Below, piece after piece: positions 48,758 through 58,101 of a stretch of DNA of 64,000 bases. The translations under genes and the position numbers were made by a program. This stretch comes from Hymenobacter sp. BRD128 (GTDB lineage: Bacteria; Bacteroidota; Bacteroidia; Cytophagales; Hymenobacteraceae): NCBI RefSeq assembly GCF_013256625.1, contig NZ_CP053908.1, positions 2,976,001 to 3,040,000 of the forward strand. Reading direction: 5' to 3'. Below the pieces are notes generated by a model, which was not told the DNA's origin, ran no database searches, and saw only the letters and a list, made by a program, of their open reading frames with translations. Numbering within the stretch: position 1 is the stretch's first letter; each line of letters starts with the position of its first letter.

Positions 48758-48823
48758 TACCCTAGCGAAGTGCGCAAGTTGTTACTATATTTAAGACAAC
48801 AAATTACGCTCTTCGCTAGGGTA
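48758..48823. repeat. inverted repeat bordering the start of the next gene
   Basis: A 13-bp perfect inverted pair (48758-48770 with 48811-48823) surrounds a 40-base middle, which itself contains GTTGT with ACAAC. The right arm ends 4 bases before the ATG at 48828. No T run follows. Confidence 0.75.
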
Positions 48824-48827
48824 TTCT

Positions 48828-50261
48828 ATGAACCAATTTTTTCATTGGCGCTGGCTGCTGGCCGGGCTTCTTTGGCTGAGCCTTGGGCCGGCCGCACAGG
48901 CTTCTCACATCAGAGGCGGCGATATCGCCTATAATTCGATAGCCTCGACCACACCCAATGTGCCGCGCTACCGCGTTACACTGCGCCTATTTCGGGATAT
49001 CACGGGGGTTGAGCAGCCAACAGTCACCTTGTATGGCACGATAGGTGACTGTCATTCAGTTGACCCACGGAATTTTAGGGTAGACAATATTCTCAAGGCG
49101 CATACTTCGCGGCTAGACCAGGTGGCTTGCGTAGGTAGCAACTCCGGGTTTACCTCGTCTTTCAATACCGACGTTTTCTTGTACAACGTAGACGTTGACT
49201 TGCCCCGCGGGCAGTGGACGCTGAGCTTTACAGGGGAGAACCGCAACGCTGCCCTGCCAGCTATTCATAATTTTTACGTAGCTGCTTTCCTAGATAATCG
49301 GCTCATCACCCAGGATACCTCACCTACTTTTCTATCAACGCTCCTGCCTTCCTTACAAGGCAACTTAGCGCAGCGCTACAGCTTCAGCACGTATGATGCC
49401 GACCGCGACTCGGTAGCGTATAGCCTGGTCGCCTCGCAAGAAGCCTTGGATGTTCAGGTGCCGTGCGGCACCGCCATCGCGGGCGCAGTATCGCCGCACT
49501 TTCAGCTTAATCCGGCTACCGGCGCCGTAACCATACCAACTGGTGGCGTGCAGCAAGGCTACTACCTCACGGCTGTGCGCGTGGATGAGTACCGGCAGAT
49601 AGCCGGCACCTGGCAACGTATTGGCAGCGTGACGCGCGACATTAGCTATCTGGCCCAAAATCTTGCCAATCAGCCACCTAGCTTCACAAGCCTGGCCGTA
49701 GGCGCCAGCCCGGCCCAGTCGCCCGACCAAACCATCAACATCCGCGCCGGCCAAACAGTAGACCTCACCCTCACGGCCGCCGACCCCGACGCGGGCCAGC
49801 ACCTGCGCTTCAGCAGCGAGGCCACCGGCATTGTCCCCGGCCTGAGCCTGGCTGCGCTCACTGCCACGCAGGCCCGGCTAACCTGGCGGGTGCCGGCTAG
49901 CCTGCCGCCGGGTTTTTACACGGTTACTATCGCGGTGTTTGACGATGGCTGCCCCAACAGCACGGTAGAGCAGACCCTGTATTTGCGGGTAACGAACCAG
50001 ACCCTAGCCACGCGCCCAGCTACTGATGCGGCGGCCGTGGCATTTCCGATGCCTTTCCGCGACCAGGTGCAGTTTCAGGCTATCACCGGCGGGCAACTGG
50101 TTTTTATCGTGGATGAGCTGGGCCGCACCGTGGCGCAGCTGCGCGCCGGGGCCGATGGCCGCGTGCTGTGGCAGCCCGCCGCTAGCCTGCCGGCGGGCCT
50201 TTACCTGGCGCGCGGTGCCGACGGCCGCCCGCTAGCCCGCCTGCTGCACGCCGCCAACTAA
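48828..50261 (+). CDS. secreted beta-rich protein with type IX secretion C-terminal domain
   Basis: A 477-residue protein with a signal peptide ending before SHIRGGDIAYN, the conserved N-terminus of a Bacteroidota surface-protein family (SHIxGGDI/E). The middle consists of beta-rich domains, one cadherin/Ig-like (NQPPSFTSL to VDLTLTAADPDAG to ILYLRV-type ends). The last 75 residues look like a type A T9SS sorting signal (FPMPFRDQVQFQ, LGRTVAQLRAG, AGLYLARGADG). It is probably exported and cell-surface attached. ATG at 48828. Many relatives carry a longer gliding-type end. Confidence 0.85.
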   Translation: MNQFFHWRWLLAGLLWLSLGPAAQASHIRGGDIAYNSIASTTPNVPRYRVTLRLFRDITGVEQPTVTLYGTIGDCHSVDPRNFRVDNILKAHTSRLDQVACVGSNSGFTSSFNTDVFLYNVDVDLPRGQWTLSFTGENRNAALPAIHNFYVAAFLDNRLITQDTSPTFLSTLLPSLQGNLAQRYSFSTYDADRDSVAYSLVASQEALDVQVPCGTAIAGAVSPHFQLNPATGAVTIPTGGVQQGYYLTAVRVDEYRQIAGTWQRIGSVTRDISYLAQNLANQPPSFTSLAVGASPAQSPDQTINIRAGQTVDLTLTAADPDAGQHLRFSSEATGIVPGLSLAALTATQARLTWRVPASLPPGFYTVTIAVFDDGCPNSTVEQTLYLRVTNQTLATRPATDAAAVAFPMPFRDQVQFQAITGGQLVFIVDELGRTVAQLRAGADGRVLWQPAASLPAGLYLARGADGRPLARLLHAAN

Positions 50262-50280
50262 CATACCGTCTCTGGCACGA

Positions 50281-50314
50281 AAAAGGCCCGTTCTGCTAGC
50301 AGAACGGGCCTTTT
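50281..50314. terminator. bidirectional terminator between T9SS protein and TonB receptor
   Basis: A 34-base perfect palindrome (50281-50314) with AAAA at its left and TTTT at its right; the two genes converge on it. Confidence 0.9.
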
Positions 50315-50334
50315 AAGTTAATTGCAATTTTAGC

Positions 50335-53145
50335 TTACAGATTGATATTCAGGCGCGTGAAGTAGTACGCACCCATAAAACCAAACTGGTTGGCGCTATA
50401 GAGGAAACGGCCACGGTTCGAGTTATCGAGCGAGGAGCTGAAGCTCGTGGCGGGGTCGGCCGAAAAATTGTTGGGGTTGTTGCGTGGGTCCACGTAAATC
50501 TTGTCGGGGTACACGTCAAACAGGTTATTCACGCCCACCGTGAGGCCCAGCTGCTTGGTAAACTGGGCGCTAACCGTGAGGTCGGTAATCCACTTGGCCG
50601 AGAACGTTTGGTCGAGGTAGGCGCGGGTCGGGTCGGCGTCGGCGGTTTTAATCTCCCCAAAGCGCACCGTGCGGGCCTCGATGCCGAAGATGCCGACGTT
50701 GTAGGCCGCTGAGAGGTTGATTTTGCTGCGCGGGTTGCCGCTTTCGAGGCGGGTGCGCTGGGCGCGGTCAAAGAGCGTGTTTTGCAGGTTGCTGGTGCCC
50801 ACCGTTTGGTCGTTGTTCACGGTGGTCGAGCTGCTGTTGAAGCTGCGCACCTCCGTATGGTTAAAGTTGGCGGCGGCGGTCAGCAGCAAGCGGCTTTTTT
50901 CGCCGAGCGCAATACGCTCATTCGCTACAATATCAATACCTTGCGTGCGGGTATTCACGGCATTGGCGAAGAACTGCACCCGGCTCACGGGCAGCGTACC
51001 CAGAATGGTGGCTACGAGCGGATTGGTGCGCGTAAACTGCGCCGAAAGCACAATGCGGTCGCGGATGTCAATCTGGTAGGCATCCACGGTCAGCGTAAAC
51101 TGGCGGCCGGCACTGGCGGTAAGGCCCACGCTGTAGTTGGTCGATTTCTCCTGCTTCAGCGGCTCCACGCCAAAGCCGGGCTGCGTGGGATTCGAGATGT
51201 CGTTGCGCACGATGGGGTTATCGTTGTTCACCGTGAGCACCTGATTGGCTACGCCGCTCACAAACTGCGTGCTGGTGTTGGTGAAGTAGCGCTGCTGGAG
51301 CGAAGGCGCCCGGAAGCCATTGCCAAGTGAGCCGCGCAACGCTACGGCGTCGATGAGGCTTAGGCGCGCGCCCAGCTGGCCGCTTACGTTGCCACCAAAG
51401 TCGCTGTAGCGCTCGGCACGGCCGGCGGCGTGCACCAGCAGGCGGTCGGTGATGTCGCTTTCGAGGTCGAGGTAGCCGGCCAGGTTGGTGCGCGACTTAT
51501 TCACCTCATCCTGCGGCTGGTAGCCCGGAAACACCTGCGAGCCCGACGCCGTGGGCGCGTTGTTATACAAGCGCCCGCCGTTGATATACGAGGCATATTC
51601 GCCCCGCCCAATGAGGAAATTATCGAAGCGAAACTCGCCGCCGGCCGCTACGTTGAGGGTAGCTAGCGGGCCCAGGTTGTGAAACTTGCGCGACAGCGCC
51701 AGGTTGGTCGTGTTCTGCAAAAAAGCCAGCTTGCCGGCGTAGAAACTCGTGGGGTTCACCGTGACCAGGCTAGCGCCCTGCGGCAGCGAGGCATTAATGG
51801 AGCCATCTACGTTGTAGTCCAGCTCGTTGCGGCCAAAAGTGTTGCTCAAGTCTACGAACAGTTCGCCGTAGCTCTTACGGATGCCCGTGATGGCCGACTG
51901 GTCGTAAATCGTGGTGTTGATGAACGGCAGGAAGCCATTCGGGAATAGAAACAAGTCGCTCTGCGTGGGCTGGTTGGGTAGGCGGTTAAAGCCCGGCGCG
52001 CGGCCCGTGCGGTACGAGGCGCCGCCGCCCACGTACACCTCGTAGCCCTGGCCCAGGCGGTAGGCGCCATTGAGATAGCCGCCGAAGTTGCGCGTGGAAG
52101 ACTGGCCCACGCGCAGGTCGACGCGGTCAAAGCCATTTTTAGCGACCAAGGCGTCGTCCTGCGCCTTGAGGTCACGGCGGGCCTGCTCAGTGTTAGCCGA
52201 GGTGGGGTAGTTGCCACCGTTGGCACCCAGGTAAATGAGCGGCGCCGTATCGGTAAATGCCCGGTTGGTGTAGCCCCGGTTGATAAATTGCCCGCTCACG
52301 TCGAGGTAGCCCCGGTGGTTGAGGCCTACGCCAAAGTTGACGTCGGCCTGCTCGGTTTTGCCGTCGCTCTGGGTCGTCTGGCCATAGTAGCCGGAACTCT
52401 GGAAGCCCGTCGAGTCGTCTTTAAGCTGAATATTAATCACGCCCGCAATGGCGTCGGAGCCGTAGAGCGCCGCCGCCCCATCGCGCAGCACCTCAATGCG
52501 CTTGATGCTGGCCGCCGGAATCACGCTCAGGTCGGTGCCCACCGAGCCGCGCCCGATGGTGCCGTTGATGTTCACCAGCGACTGCTGGTGGCGACGCTTG
52601 CCATTCACGAGCACCAGCACCTGGTCGGGGCCTAGCCCGCGCAGGCTAGCCGGGTCGATGGCGTCAGTACCATCGGAAATCGACTGGCGCGACGACTGAA
52701 ACGAGGGCGCCGCGTAGGTCAGCACCTGGCTCACGTCGGTTTGGGCAAAGGCCTTGATTTCGCGGGCCGAAATCACGTCGACCGGCGAGGTAGTCAGGAT
52801 ATTAGAGCGGCCTTCAGTGGCGCGCGAGCCGGTGACAACCACGTCGCCAAGGTCGGTGGCCGAGGCCGTCAGGCGCACCTCCAGGCTGGTGCGGCCATTC
52901 ACCGGCACCTGCTGGGTGGCAAAGCCGATGGCCGAGATGGTGAGCGTGGCGCCGGGCGTTACGGCTAGTGAGAAGTCGCCGTTGGCGCCCGTTGAGGTGC
53001 CGTTAGTAGTGCCGCGCTCCAGCACGGTGGCACCGGGCTGGGCCTCGCCGGAGGCGCTGAGCACCCGGCCCGTTACGGTCACTTTTTGCGCGTGCGCCGC
53101 CAGGGCCACCACCGTAAATAAGGGAGTAAGTAAGCGTTTTCTCAT
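50335..53145 (-). CDS. TonB-dependent receptor
   Basis: A 936-residue outer membrane receptor. The order is signal peptide, carboxypeptidase-regulatory-like domain (VTVTGRVLSASGEAQPGATV, about 22-105), plug domain (about 115-235, RGLGPDQVLVLVNGKRR, IEVLRDGAAALYGSDA) and beta-barrel to the C-terminal aromatic residue (YFTRLNINL). It belongs to the plug/barrel type without a partner SusD gene; no SusD or transporter is next to it. The substrate cannot be told from sequence (iron-siderophore, vitamin or oligosaccharide). ATG at 53145. No B12 or other riboswitch was seen upstream. Confidence 0.93.
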   Translation of the reverse strand: MRKRLLTPLFTVVALAAHAQKVTVTGRVLSASGEAQPGATVLERGTTNGTSTGANGDFSLAVTPGATLTISAIGFATQQVPVNGRTSLEVRLTASATDLGDVVVTGSRATEGRSNILTTSPVDVISAREIKAFAQTDVSQVLTYAAPSFQSSRQSISDGTDAIDPASLRGLGPDQVLVLVNGKRRHQQSLVNINGTIGRGSVGTDLSVIPAASIKRIEVLRDGAAALYGSDAIAGVINIQLKDDSTGFQSSGYYGQTTQSDGKTEQADVNFGVGLNHRGYLDVSGQFINRGYTNRAFTDTAPLIYLGANGGNYPTSANTEQARRDLKAQDDALVAKNGFDRVDLRVGQSSTRNFGGYLNGAYRLGQGYEVYVGGGASYRTGRAPGFNRLPNQPTQSDLFLFPNGFLPFINTTIYDQSAITGIRKSYGELFVDLSNTFGRNELDYNVDGSINASLPQGASLVTVNPTSFYAGKLAFLQNTTNLALSRKFHNLGPLATLNVAAGGEFRFDNFLIGRGEYASYINGGRLYNNAPTASGSQVFPGYQPQDEVNKSRTNLAGYLDLESDITDRLLVHAAGRAERYSDFGGNVSGQLGARLSLIDAVALRGSLGNGFRAPSLQQRYFTNTSTQFVSGVANQVLTVNNDNPIVRNDISNPTQPGFGVEPLKQEKSTNYSVGLTASAGRQFTLTVDAYQIDIRDRIVLSAQFTRTNPLVATILGTLPVSRVQFFANAVNTRTQGIDIVANERIALGEKSRLLLTAAANFNHTEVRSFNSSSTTVNNDQTVGTSNLQNTLFDRAQRTRLESGNPRSKINLSAAYNVGIFGIEARTVRFGEIKTADADPTRAYLDQTFSAKWITDLTVSAQFTKQLGLTVGVNNLFDVYPDKIYVDPRNNPNNFSADPATSFSSSLDNSNRGRFLYSANQFGFMGAYYFTRLNINL

Positions 53146-53510
53146 GAAAGGGTTAGGGTTTTAGTGAAAGCAAGTGAAGGGAGAATGAAAGCAAGTTATC
53201 TAATTTTTTCTCAATAAGTTACTAGTATCCTGCGCGGCTTTCGCTAGCATCCGGCTAGTTGCCACTCAAGTAGTTTGCCCGCAGTAAAATGGGTGGGGAA
53301 GAGAGCGGAAGAGCCGCCAGCTAGGGCGCTGGACCTGCATCAGATAGGTAGGTAAGCGTGGGTAGCCTACTGGCCAGCTACCCGGCGTGAGCTGCCGCTA
53401 AGATGAGCAGCAACGAACTAACCCGCTCAGGGTTTGTTCATCTGCCCACCGAAATTCCCCCGGCATTTGTTCGTTACTAATTTATTATCAATTCGTTAAT
53501 TCATCACAAT
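53146..53510. other. intergenic region upstream of the TonB receptor
   Basis: About 365 bases without a supported gene. An inverted pair GGGTAGC...GCTACCC lies at about 53359-53385. A weak minus-strand -7-like TAACTTG lies at 53192-53198. Confidence 0.5.
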
Positions 53511-54500
53511 TTATTTCCACCAATACGAGGCCAGCGGCCCGGCAACGACATTCACGCGCTGGCCGGGTGCAGGCAGCAGCAGCGGCACCTCCGGCCCGGC
53601 CGCCTCGATGAGGCGCTGCACCGGCTGCCGCCAGGCGTGAAACGCCAGGTTGAACGTGCCCCAGTGCAGCGGCAGCAGCGGGCCGCCGCCCAGCAGCCGG
53701 TGCGCAGCCAGCGCATTGTCGGGCCCGAGGTGAATATCGGCCCACTCGGGGTCGGAGGCACCAATTTCGAGCATCACGAGGTCGAACGGCCCGTAGGCCG
53801 CGCCAATCTGCCGGAAGGCTTCGTCAAATGGGCCCGAGTCGCCACCAAAAAATACGCGGTGCCGCGGGCCTTTCAGTACCCACGAGGCCCAAAGGGTGCT
53901 GTCGCGGTTGAGCAGGCCCCGGCCCGAAAAATGGCGCGCGGGCGTAGCAATCAGCTCAAAATCATCTCCTAGCTCGATTTTATCCCACCACGTGGCCTCG
54001 GTAATGCGTGCGGCTGGCACGCCCCAGCGGCGCAGGTGCGCGCCCACCCCGAGCGGACAAAAAAACCGCTCGCCGCGCGGCGCCAGCGCCCGGATGGCCG
54101 CCTCGTCGAGGTGGTCGTAGTGGTCGTGCGAAAGAATAATGCCGTCGAGCGGCGGCAATTGGGCCAGCGGCAGCGGCGGCGCAAAAAACCGCTTCGGCCC
54201 CACCAGCTGCGAGGGAGAGGCCCGCTGGCTCCACACGGGGTCGGTGAGAAAGCGGCGGCCATCTACTTCAATCAGCGTGGTGCTGTGGCCCAGCCAGGTC
54301 ACGCGCAGGGCATCGGCCGGCACGGGCGCGGCCAGCGCCGCCGCATCGGCCGGGAAAGGGCCGAGCGGCTGGTGGGGCTCGCGCTCGGCTTTCTCAAAAA
54401 TGTAGCGGCGCAGCAAAGCCCCGTAGCCCGAAGGCGGGCTCACGCTGGTGGGCAGCACGTTGTAGTATTTTTTACCGGAGTGGCGGGGCTGAAGCTGCAT
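53511..54500 (-). CDS. metallo-beta-lactamase-fold hydrolase (RomA/NAPE-PLD type)
   Basis: A 329-residue protein of the metallo-beta-lactamase superfamily, closest in motif to the L-ascorbate-6-phosphate lactonase/NAPE-PLD group. Visible: GHSTTLIEVDGRRFLTDP near residue 75, the zinc site HDHYDHLD, and a third histidine and aspartate in FFGGDSGPFD, with LHWGTFNL near the end. No signal peptide is obvious. ATG at 54500. Substrate is unknown. Confidence 0.9.
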   Translation of the reverse strand: MQLQPRHSGKKYYNVLPTSVSPPSGYGALLRRYIFEKAEREPHQPLGPFPADAAALAAPVPADALRVTWLGHSTTLIEVDGRRFLTDPVWSQRASPSQLVGPKRFFAPPLPLAQLPPLDGIILSHDHYDHLDEAAIRALAPRGERFFCPLGVGAHLRRWGVPAARITEATWWDKIELGDDFELIATPARHFSGRGLLNRDSTLWASWVLKGPRHRVFFGGDSGPFDEAFRQIGAAYGPFDLVMLEIGASDPEWADIHLGPDNALAAHRLLGGGPLLPLHWGTFNLAFHAWRQPVQRLIEAAGPEVPLLLPAPGQRVNVVAGPLASYWWK

Positions 54501-54543
54501 AAGGAAAGCGAAGGAAAGCTCCGCAGACGAAACCGGCCGCGCT

Positions 54544-55254
54544 TTACTTCAACATCCCCTTCACCACGGGTAGCGCCCGGCTAGCCCACTGGCGCATTTG
54601 AGAGCCAGTGTAGTGCAGGCCGTCGCTGGTAAACTGGCTGGCGTCGCCGGCGGCCGCCCGCGTCAGGTCGGTGATGGGCACAAAAGTCACGCCGGCTGCC
54701 TGGCACTCGGCCTGGGCCACGGCGTTGAACTGGTCAATTTCGTGGGCTATCTGCGCCGGGTCGCGGTCGTGGGCGAAGGGCGTCTGGCCCCAATCGGGGA
54801 TGCTGAGCACCACTACGTGGCCGCTAGCCCCGCCCGCGTAGGCCTCGGCCGTAGCCAGCAGCTGCCGAAACTCCTGGCGGTACAGCTCCACACCCTGGCC
54901 CCGGTATTGGTTATTGACGCCGATGAGCAGCGACACCAGGCCGTAGTCGCGGCGATGGTTGCCACTGGCCGCGATGGCTTCCTGCAGCTCGGCGGTGTTC
55001 CAGCCGGTGCGGGCAATAATGTCGGGGCTAGCCAGGTTCAGGCCTTGGGCACAGGCCAAGCCGGCGAGCTGCACCGGCCAGCGGTCGGCCGCCAGGGCGC
55101 CTTCGCCGATAGTATAGGAGTCGCCGAGGGCAAGGTACGAAATGGCAGCAGTAGTCATGGGAGGAGCTGGCGCCGTAGTGGCCGGGCCGGGCGCCGGGCG
55201 GGCAGCGCAGGCAAAAGTAGCCAGCAGCGCACACGGCCACGCCAGATACACCAA
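54544..55254 (-). CDS. SGNH/GDSL hydrolase, probably exported
   Basis: A protein of up to 236 residues with the GDSL-family block I (LALGDSYTIGEG), block III (IGVNNQYRG) and block V (DGLHYT), giving the catalytic Ser, Asn and Asp-His. The N-terminus is uncertain: the longest form starts at TTG 55254 (or GTG 55251) and has a lipoprotein-like signal (ALLATFACAARP). A shorter ATG at 55158 gives a cytoplasmic form of 204 residues. The signal-like sequence favours the long form. The substrate (ester or acyl sugar) is unknown. Confidence 0.85.
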   Translation of the reverse strand: MVYLAWPCALLATFACAARPAPGPATTAPAPPMTTAAISYLALGDSYTIGEGALAADRWPVQLAGLACAQGLNLASPDIIARTGWNTAELQEAIAASGNHRRDYGLVSLLIGVNNQYRGQGVELYRQEFRQLLATAEAYAGGASGHVVVLSIPDWGQTPFAHDRDPAQIAHEIDQFNAVAQAECQAAGVTFVPITDLTRAAAGDASQFTSDGLHYTGSQMRQWASRALPVVKGMLK

Positions 55255-55368
55255 GGAAAGCCTGGCGACTACTTACGCCGGAATAAAGTGGTGCCGGTTT
55301 GCCACACGCAAAAGCGCCGAGCCAGCCGTACGGCCCACCCGGCGCTCCCCAAATTAACGCGCTAGCCC

Positions 55369-56508
55369 CTAGCCTATTGCCTGGGCCAGGTCGTCAATCA
55401 AATCCTCAGCATCCTCGATGCCCACGCTCAGGCGAATGAGCGAGTCGGAGAGGCCGGCCCTGCGGCGCTGCTCGGCCGGAATGCTGGCGTGGGTCATGGT
55501 GGCGGGGTGGCCACTCAGGCTTTCCACGCCGCCCAGGCTTTCGGCCAGGGTGAAGAGCTGAAATTTTTCGAGCACCGCGATGGCGTCTTCCTGCTTATCA
55601 CCCTTCAGCACGAAGGAAATCATGCCGCCAAAGTCGCGCATCTGCTTGGCGGCTACCGCGTGATTGGGGTGGTTCTCGAAACCGGGCCAGTACACTTTTT
55701 CCACCTTAGGATGCTGGCGCAGGTACTCGGCCACGGCGCGGCCGTTTTCACAGTGGCGCTGCATGCGCAGGTGCAGGGTTTTGAGGCCGCGCAGCACCAA
55801 AAAGCAGTCTTGCGGGCCGGGCGTGCCGCCGCAGGCATTCTGGTAAAAGCTAAGGTCCTTCAGTAGCTGGTCGTCGTTAAAAACCAGCGCGCCCATCACC
55901 ACATCCGAGTGGCCGGCCATGTACTTGGTGAGCGAGTACACCACGATGTCGGCCCCCAGCGCCAAGGGCTCCTGCAAGAAAGGCGTCGAGAAGGTATTAT
56001 CAACGGCCAGCAGCGCCCCGGCCTCCTTGGCAAGGCTAGCGGCGGCGGCTACGTCGATGATATTGAGCAGCGGATTGGTGGGCGTTTCGACCCAGATGAG
56101 CTTGGTTTTGGCCGTTACTTTCTCGCGCACCTTGGCGATGTCGCCCATCGGGACGAAGTGAAATTTAATGCCCAGCGGCTCGTACACCCTGGTCATGATG
56201 CGGTAAGAGCCGCCGTACAGGTCATCGGTCGAAATCACCTCATCGCCGGGCTTAAGCAGGCGCAGCACGCAGTCGATAGCGGCCATGCCCGAGGCGAAGG
56301 CTAGCCCGTGCCGGCCGCCGTCGAGGGCCGCCAGGGCGTCTTGCAATTGGGTACGGGTGGGGTTGTGGGTGCGCGAGTACTCGTAGCCTTTATTATCGCC
56401 CGGCGAGCGCTGGGCGTAGGTCGAGGTCTGGTAGATGGGCGTCATGATGGCCCCGGTTTCGGGGTCGGGGTGCACGCCGGCATGGATGGCTTTGGTGGCG
56501 AATTTCAT
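55369..56508 (-). CDS. trans-sulfuration enzyme (cystathionine gamma-synthase/lyase family)
   Basis: A 379-residue PLP-dependent enzyme of the Cys/Met metabolism family. The pyridoxal lysine is in SLTKYMAGHSD near residue 200; other marks are YEYSRTHNPTR and FASGMAAIDCVLRLL, and NPLLNIIDVAAA. The family includes cystathionine gamma-synthase (metB), cystathionine gamma-lyase and methionine gamma-lyase, and the sequence alone does not decide; the THNPTR and SGHPATMTHAS blocks fit MetB/cystathionine gamma-lyase. ATG at 56508. No SAM riboswitch was recognised upstream. Confidence 0.9.
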   Translation of the reverse strand: MKFATKAIHAGVHPDPETGAIMTPIYQTSTYAQRSPGDNKGYEYSRTHNPTRTQLQDALAALDGGRHGLAFASGMAAIDCVLRLLKPGDEVISTDDLYGGSYRIMTRVYEPLGIKFHFVPMGDIAKVREKVTAKTKLIWVETPTNPLLNIIDVAAAASLAKEAGALLAVDNTFSTPFLQEPLALGADIVVYSLTKYMAGHSDVVMGALVFNDDQLLKDLSFYQNACGGTPGPQDCFLVLRGLKTLHLRMQRHCENGRAVAEYLRQHPKVEKVYWPGFENHPNHAVAAKQMRDFGGMISFVLKGDKQEDAIAVLEKFQLFTLAESLGGVESLSGHPATMTHASIPAEQRRRAGLSDSLIRLSVGIEDAEDLIDDLAQAIG

Positions 56509-56617
56509 GGGTGGAAAGGAAAAAGCGGGCAGCAGGTGCTACTGCCCTAGCAAAGGTCGCCGCCCAACGCCATTCGGGCCGTCGCCGTACCTTGGCCTAC
56601 TCTCCCCTCCCCCGCTA

Positions 56618-57325
56618 ATGGCTTTTTTGCGCGAGCTTTTCCAGAAGAATTTTTCTACCTTCCTCACCATGGGCCTGCTGGTAGCAGTGCCCGTGCTGGG
56701 CTCGGCCTCGGTGCTGGGCCTGCTCTACGAGCGGCCTACCTTGCTGCAACACCTGGCGCCGGGCCAAAGCCTGCTGTATTTTCTGGTGGTGGGCCTTACA
56801 ATGGCGCTGGCCCTCACGCCCACTACGTTCGTGGCCATCGTTACGGGCTATTATTTCGGCTGGAATGGGCTAGCGGGCATGGTGGCGGCCTACGCACTGG
56901 CCGCCGCGCTGGGCTACGAGCTGGCCCGCCGCCTCGACCACGGCAAGCTGCGCGCCGTGCTCCACCATTTTCCGAAGGCCGACGCCGTGCTGGCCGAGCT
57001 GCAAAGCCAGAGCTGGCCGCTGATTATCCTCACGCGCTTATCGCCAGTGCTGCCGTTTGCGCTCATGACCTTTGTGCTGGCCATCGTGGGCGTGGCGCGT
57101 CGCCGCTTCCTGGTAGCTTCGGTGCTGGGTATGTTGCCGCGCAGCCTGTTTTTCTACTGGCTCGGTACTAAGGCGCAGGACGTGCTAGCCCTGCTGCGTG
57201 ACCCCGACGAGGGTACCCTCAGCAAGCTGGTCCTAGTAGGGCTGATTGCGGCCTCGCTGTTTGGCCTCTACATGGTATTCAACCGGGCTTTACAGCGCGT
57301 GCTGCGGAGGAATGTGGCTGGCTAG
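56618..57325 (+). CDS. TVP38/TMEM64 family membrane protein (SNARE-associated)
   Basis: A 235-residue membrane protein with about five or six helices. The family core is FVAIVTGYYFGWNG, AAALGYELARRLD and ILTRLSPVLPFALMTFVLAIVGV, in line with the SNARE-associated/VTT domain. ATG at 56618 (MAFLRELFQ) is the family-like start; the open frame further upstream is antisense to the neighbouring gene. A TACCTTGG motif lies at 56588-56595. The function in bacteria is not settled (lipid movement has been proposed for the family). Confidence 0.88.
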   Translation: MAFLRELFQKNFSTFLTMGLLVAVPVLGSASVLGLLYERPTLLQHLAPGQSLLYFLVVGLTMALALTPTTFVAIVTGYYFGWNGLAGMVAAYALAAALGYELARRLDHGKLRAVLHHFPKADAVLAELQSQSWPLIILTRLSPVLPFALMTFVLAIVGVARRRFLVASVLGMLPRSLFFYWLGTKAQDVLALLRDPDEGTLSKLVLVGLIAASLFGLYMVFNRALQRVLRRNVAG

Positions 57326-57399
57326 CTTATTTTTTATGACTGATTATTACCAAATTGTAGCTTACGCAGGCATTTGCAAGCAGAAATCTTCTTCTTGAA

Positions 57400-57432
57400 T
57401 TTGCGTCGCCCAAAAATTTCTTCCTACCTTTG
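57400..57432 (+). promoter_or_regulatory. promoter of tRNA-Arg
   Basis: TTTG at 57400-57403, 21 bases, then TACCTTTG at 57425-57432, ending 20 bases before the tRNA. Confidence 0.8.
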
Positions 57433-57452
57433 CAGTCCCAACACGGGAAGAG

Positions 57453-57526
57453 GGTTGTATAGCTCAATTGGATAGAGCATCTGACTACGAATCAGAAGGT
57501 TTAAGGTTCGACTCCTTATACGACCA
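57453..57526 (+). tRNA. tRNA-Arg (anticodon ACG)
   Basis: A normal 74-base tRNA: acceptor 57453-57459 with 57519-57525, anticodon loop CTACGAA giving ACG, T-loop TTCGACT, discriminator A57526; CCA is not encoded. It reads CGU/CGC/CGA codons if A34 is modified to inosine. Confidence 0.95.
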
Positions 57527-57528
57527 CG

Positions 57529-57563
57529 AAAAAGGCCCCTAGCGCATTGCTAGGGGCCTTTTT
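57529..57563 (+). terminator. terminator after tRNA-Arg
   Basis: A 15-bp perfect stem (57529-57543 with 57549-57563), 5-base loop, followed by a T run. Confidence 0.93.
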
Positions 57564-57675
57564 TATTATTCCGTGGCAGTATGTGAGAAATCATTTTGAT
57601 ACTGGTTTTGGCATTCCACGGTGATAGATATTAAAATTGTAATTATCGGCTAGTGCTAAAGCAAAAGACCTAGCC

Positions 57676-57711
57676 AAAAGCCTGCTTTGGTGAGCACTTT
57701 TGCAGGCTTTT
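57676..57711. terminator. orphan hairpin terminator
   Basis: A 10-bp stem AAAAGCCTGC / GCAGGCTTTT (57676-57685 with 57702-57711) with A and T runs. No annotated gene ends here; the tRNA already has its own terminator 110 bases before. Confidence 0.75.
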
Positions 57712-57849
57712 CTCAAAAACACTCCCATAAAAAGCCTAAAATCATAGCTTTATCCTGCATATTTACGGGGTCTTTGCAAGCGGCGGCTACTGTGGGCTAA
57801 CCATTGTTTTAAGACATCCGCGATACCCCACTGTTAGCCGTTTAAGTTT

Positions 57850-58101
57850 ATGAAAGCCCTTCCACTATTTATCGGTACCCTGGCGCTGTCGGCGCTCCTG
57901 TTCATCGGCCAGGCTCAAACGCCGGCTACGTCCCACGACAACCCGACGCCCGCTAAAGCTCCTAAAACGGCGGACCAGCGCGCCGCTGCTTACCAGGGCC
58001 CCCAAGTGGTGAAGGATAGCAAAGCTTTAGGCCGGAAAATGGTGCAAAAAAGCAAGCCCACGGACATGCGGATGCGGCTCCCAGTCAGAAAAGTTAATTA
58101 A
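57850..58101 (+). CDS. small secreted protein, member of a paralogous pair
   Basis: An 83-residue protein with a signal peptide (LPLFIGTLALSALLFIGQAQ) and a mature part of about 60 residues. It shares with the protein at 58325 the stretch TADxRAAxYxGPxVxKxxxALGxxMxxxSKP. No family is recognised and no cofactor motif is visible. ATG at 57850. It is probably periplasmic or surface exposed; it may be related to abundant small envelope proteins in this genus. Confidence 0.75.
   Translation: MKALPLFIGTLALSALLFIGQAQTPATSHDNPTPAKAPKTADQRAAAYQGPQVVKDSKALGRKMVQKSKPTDMRMRLPVRKVN

Noticed and set aside
53146..53510. Cobalamin or other riboswitch before the TonB receptor
   Set aside because: No B12-box-like or other conserved core was found; only a short inverted pair is present.
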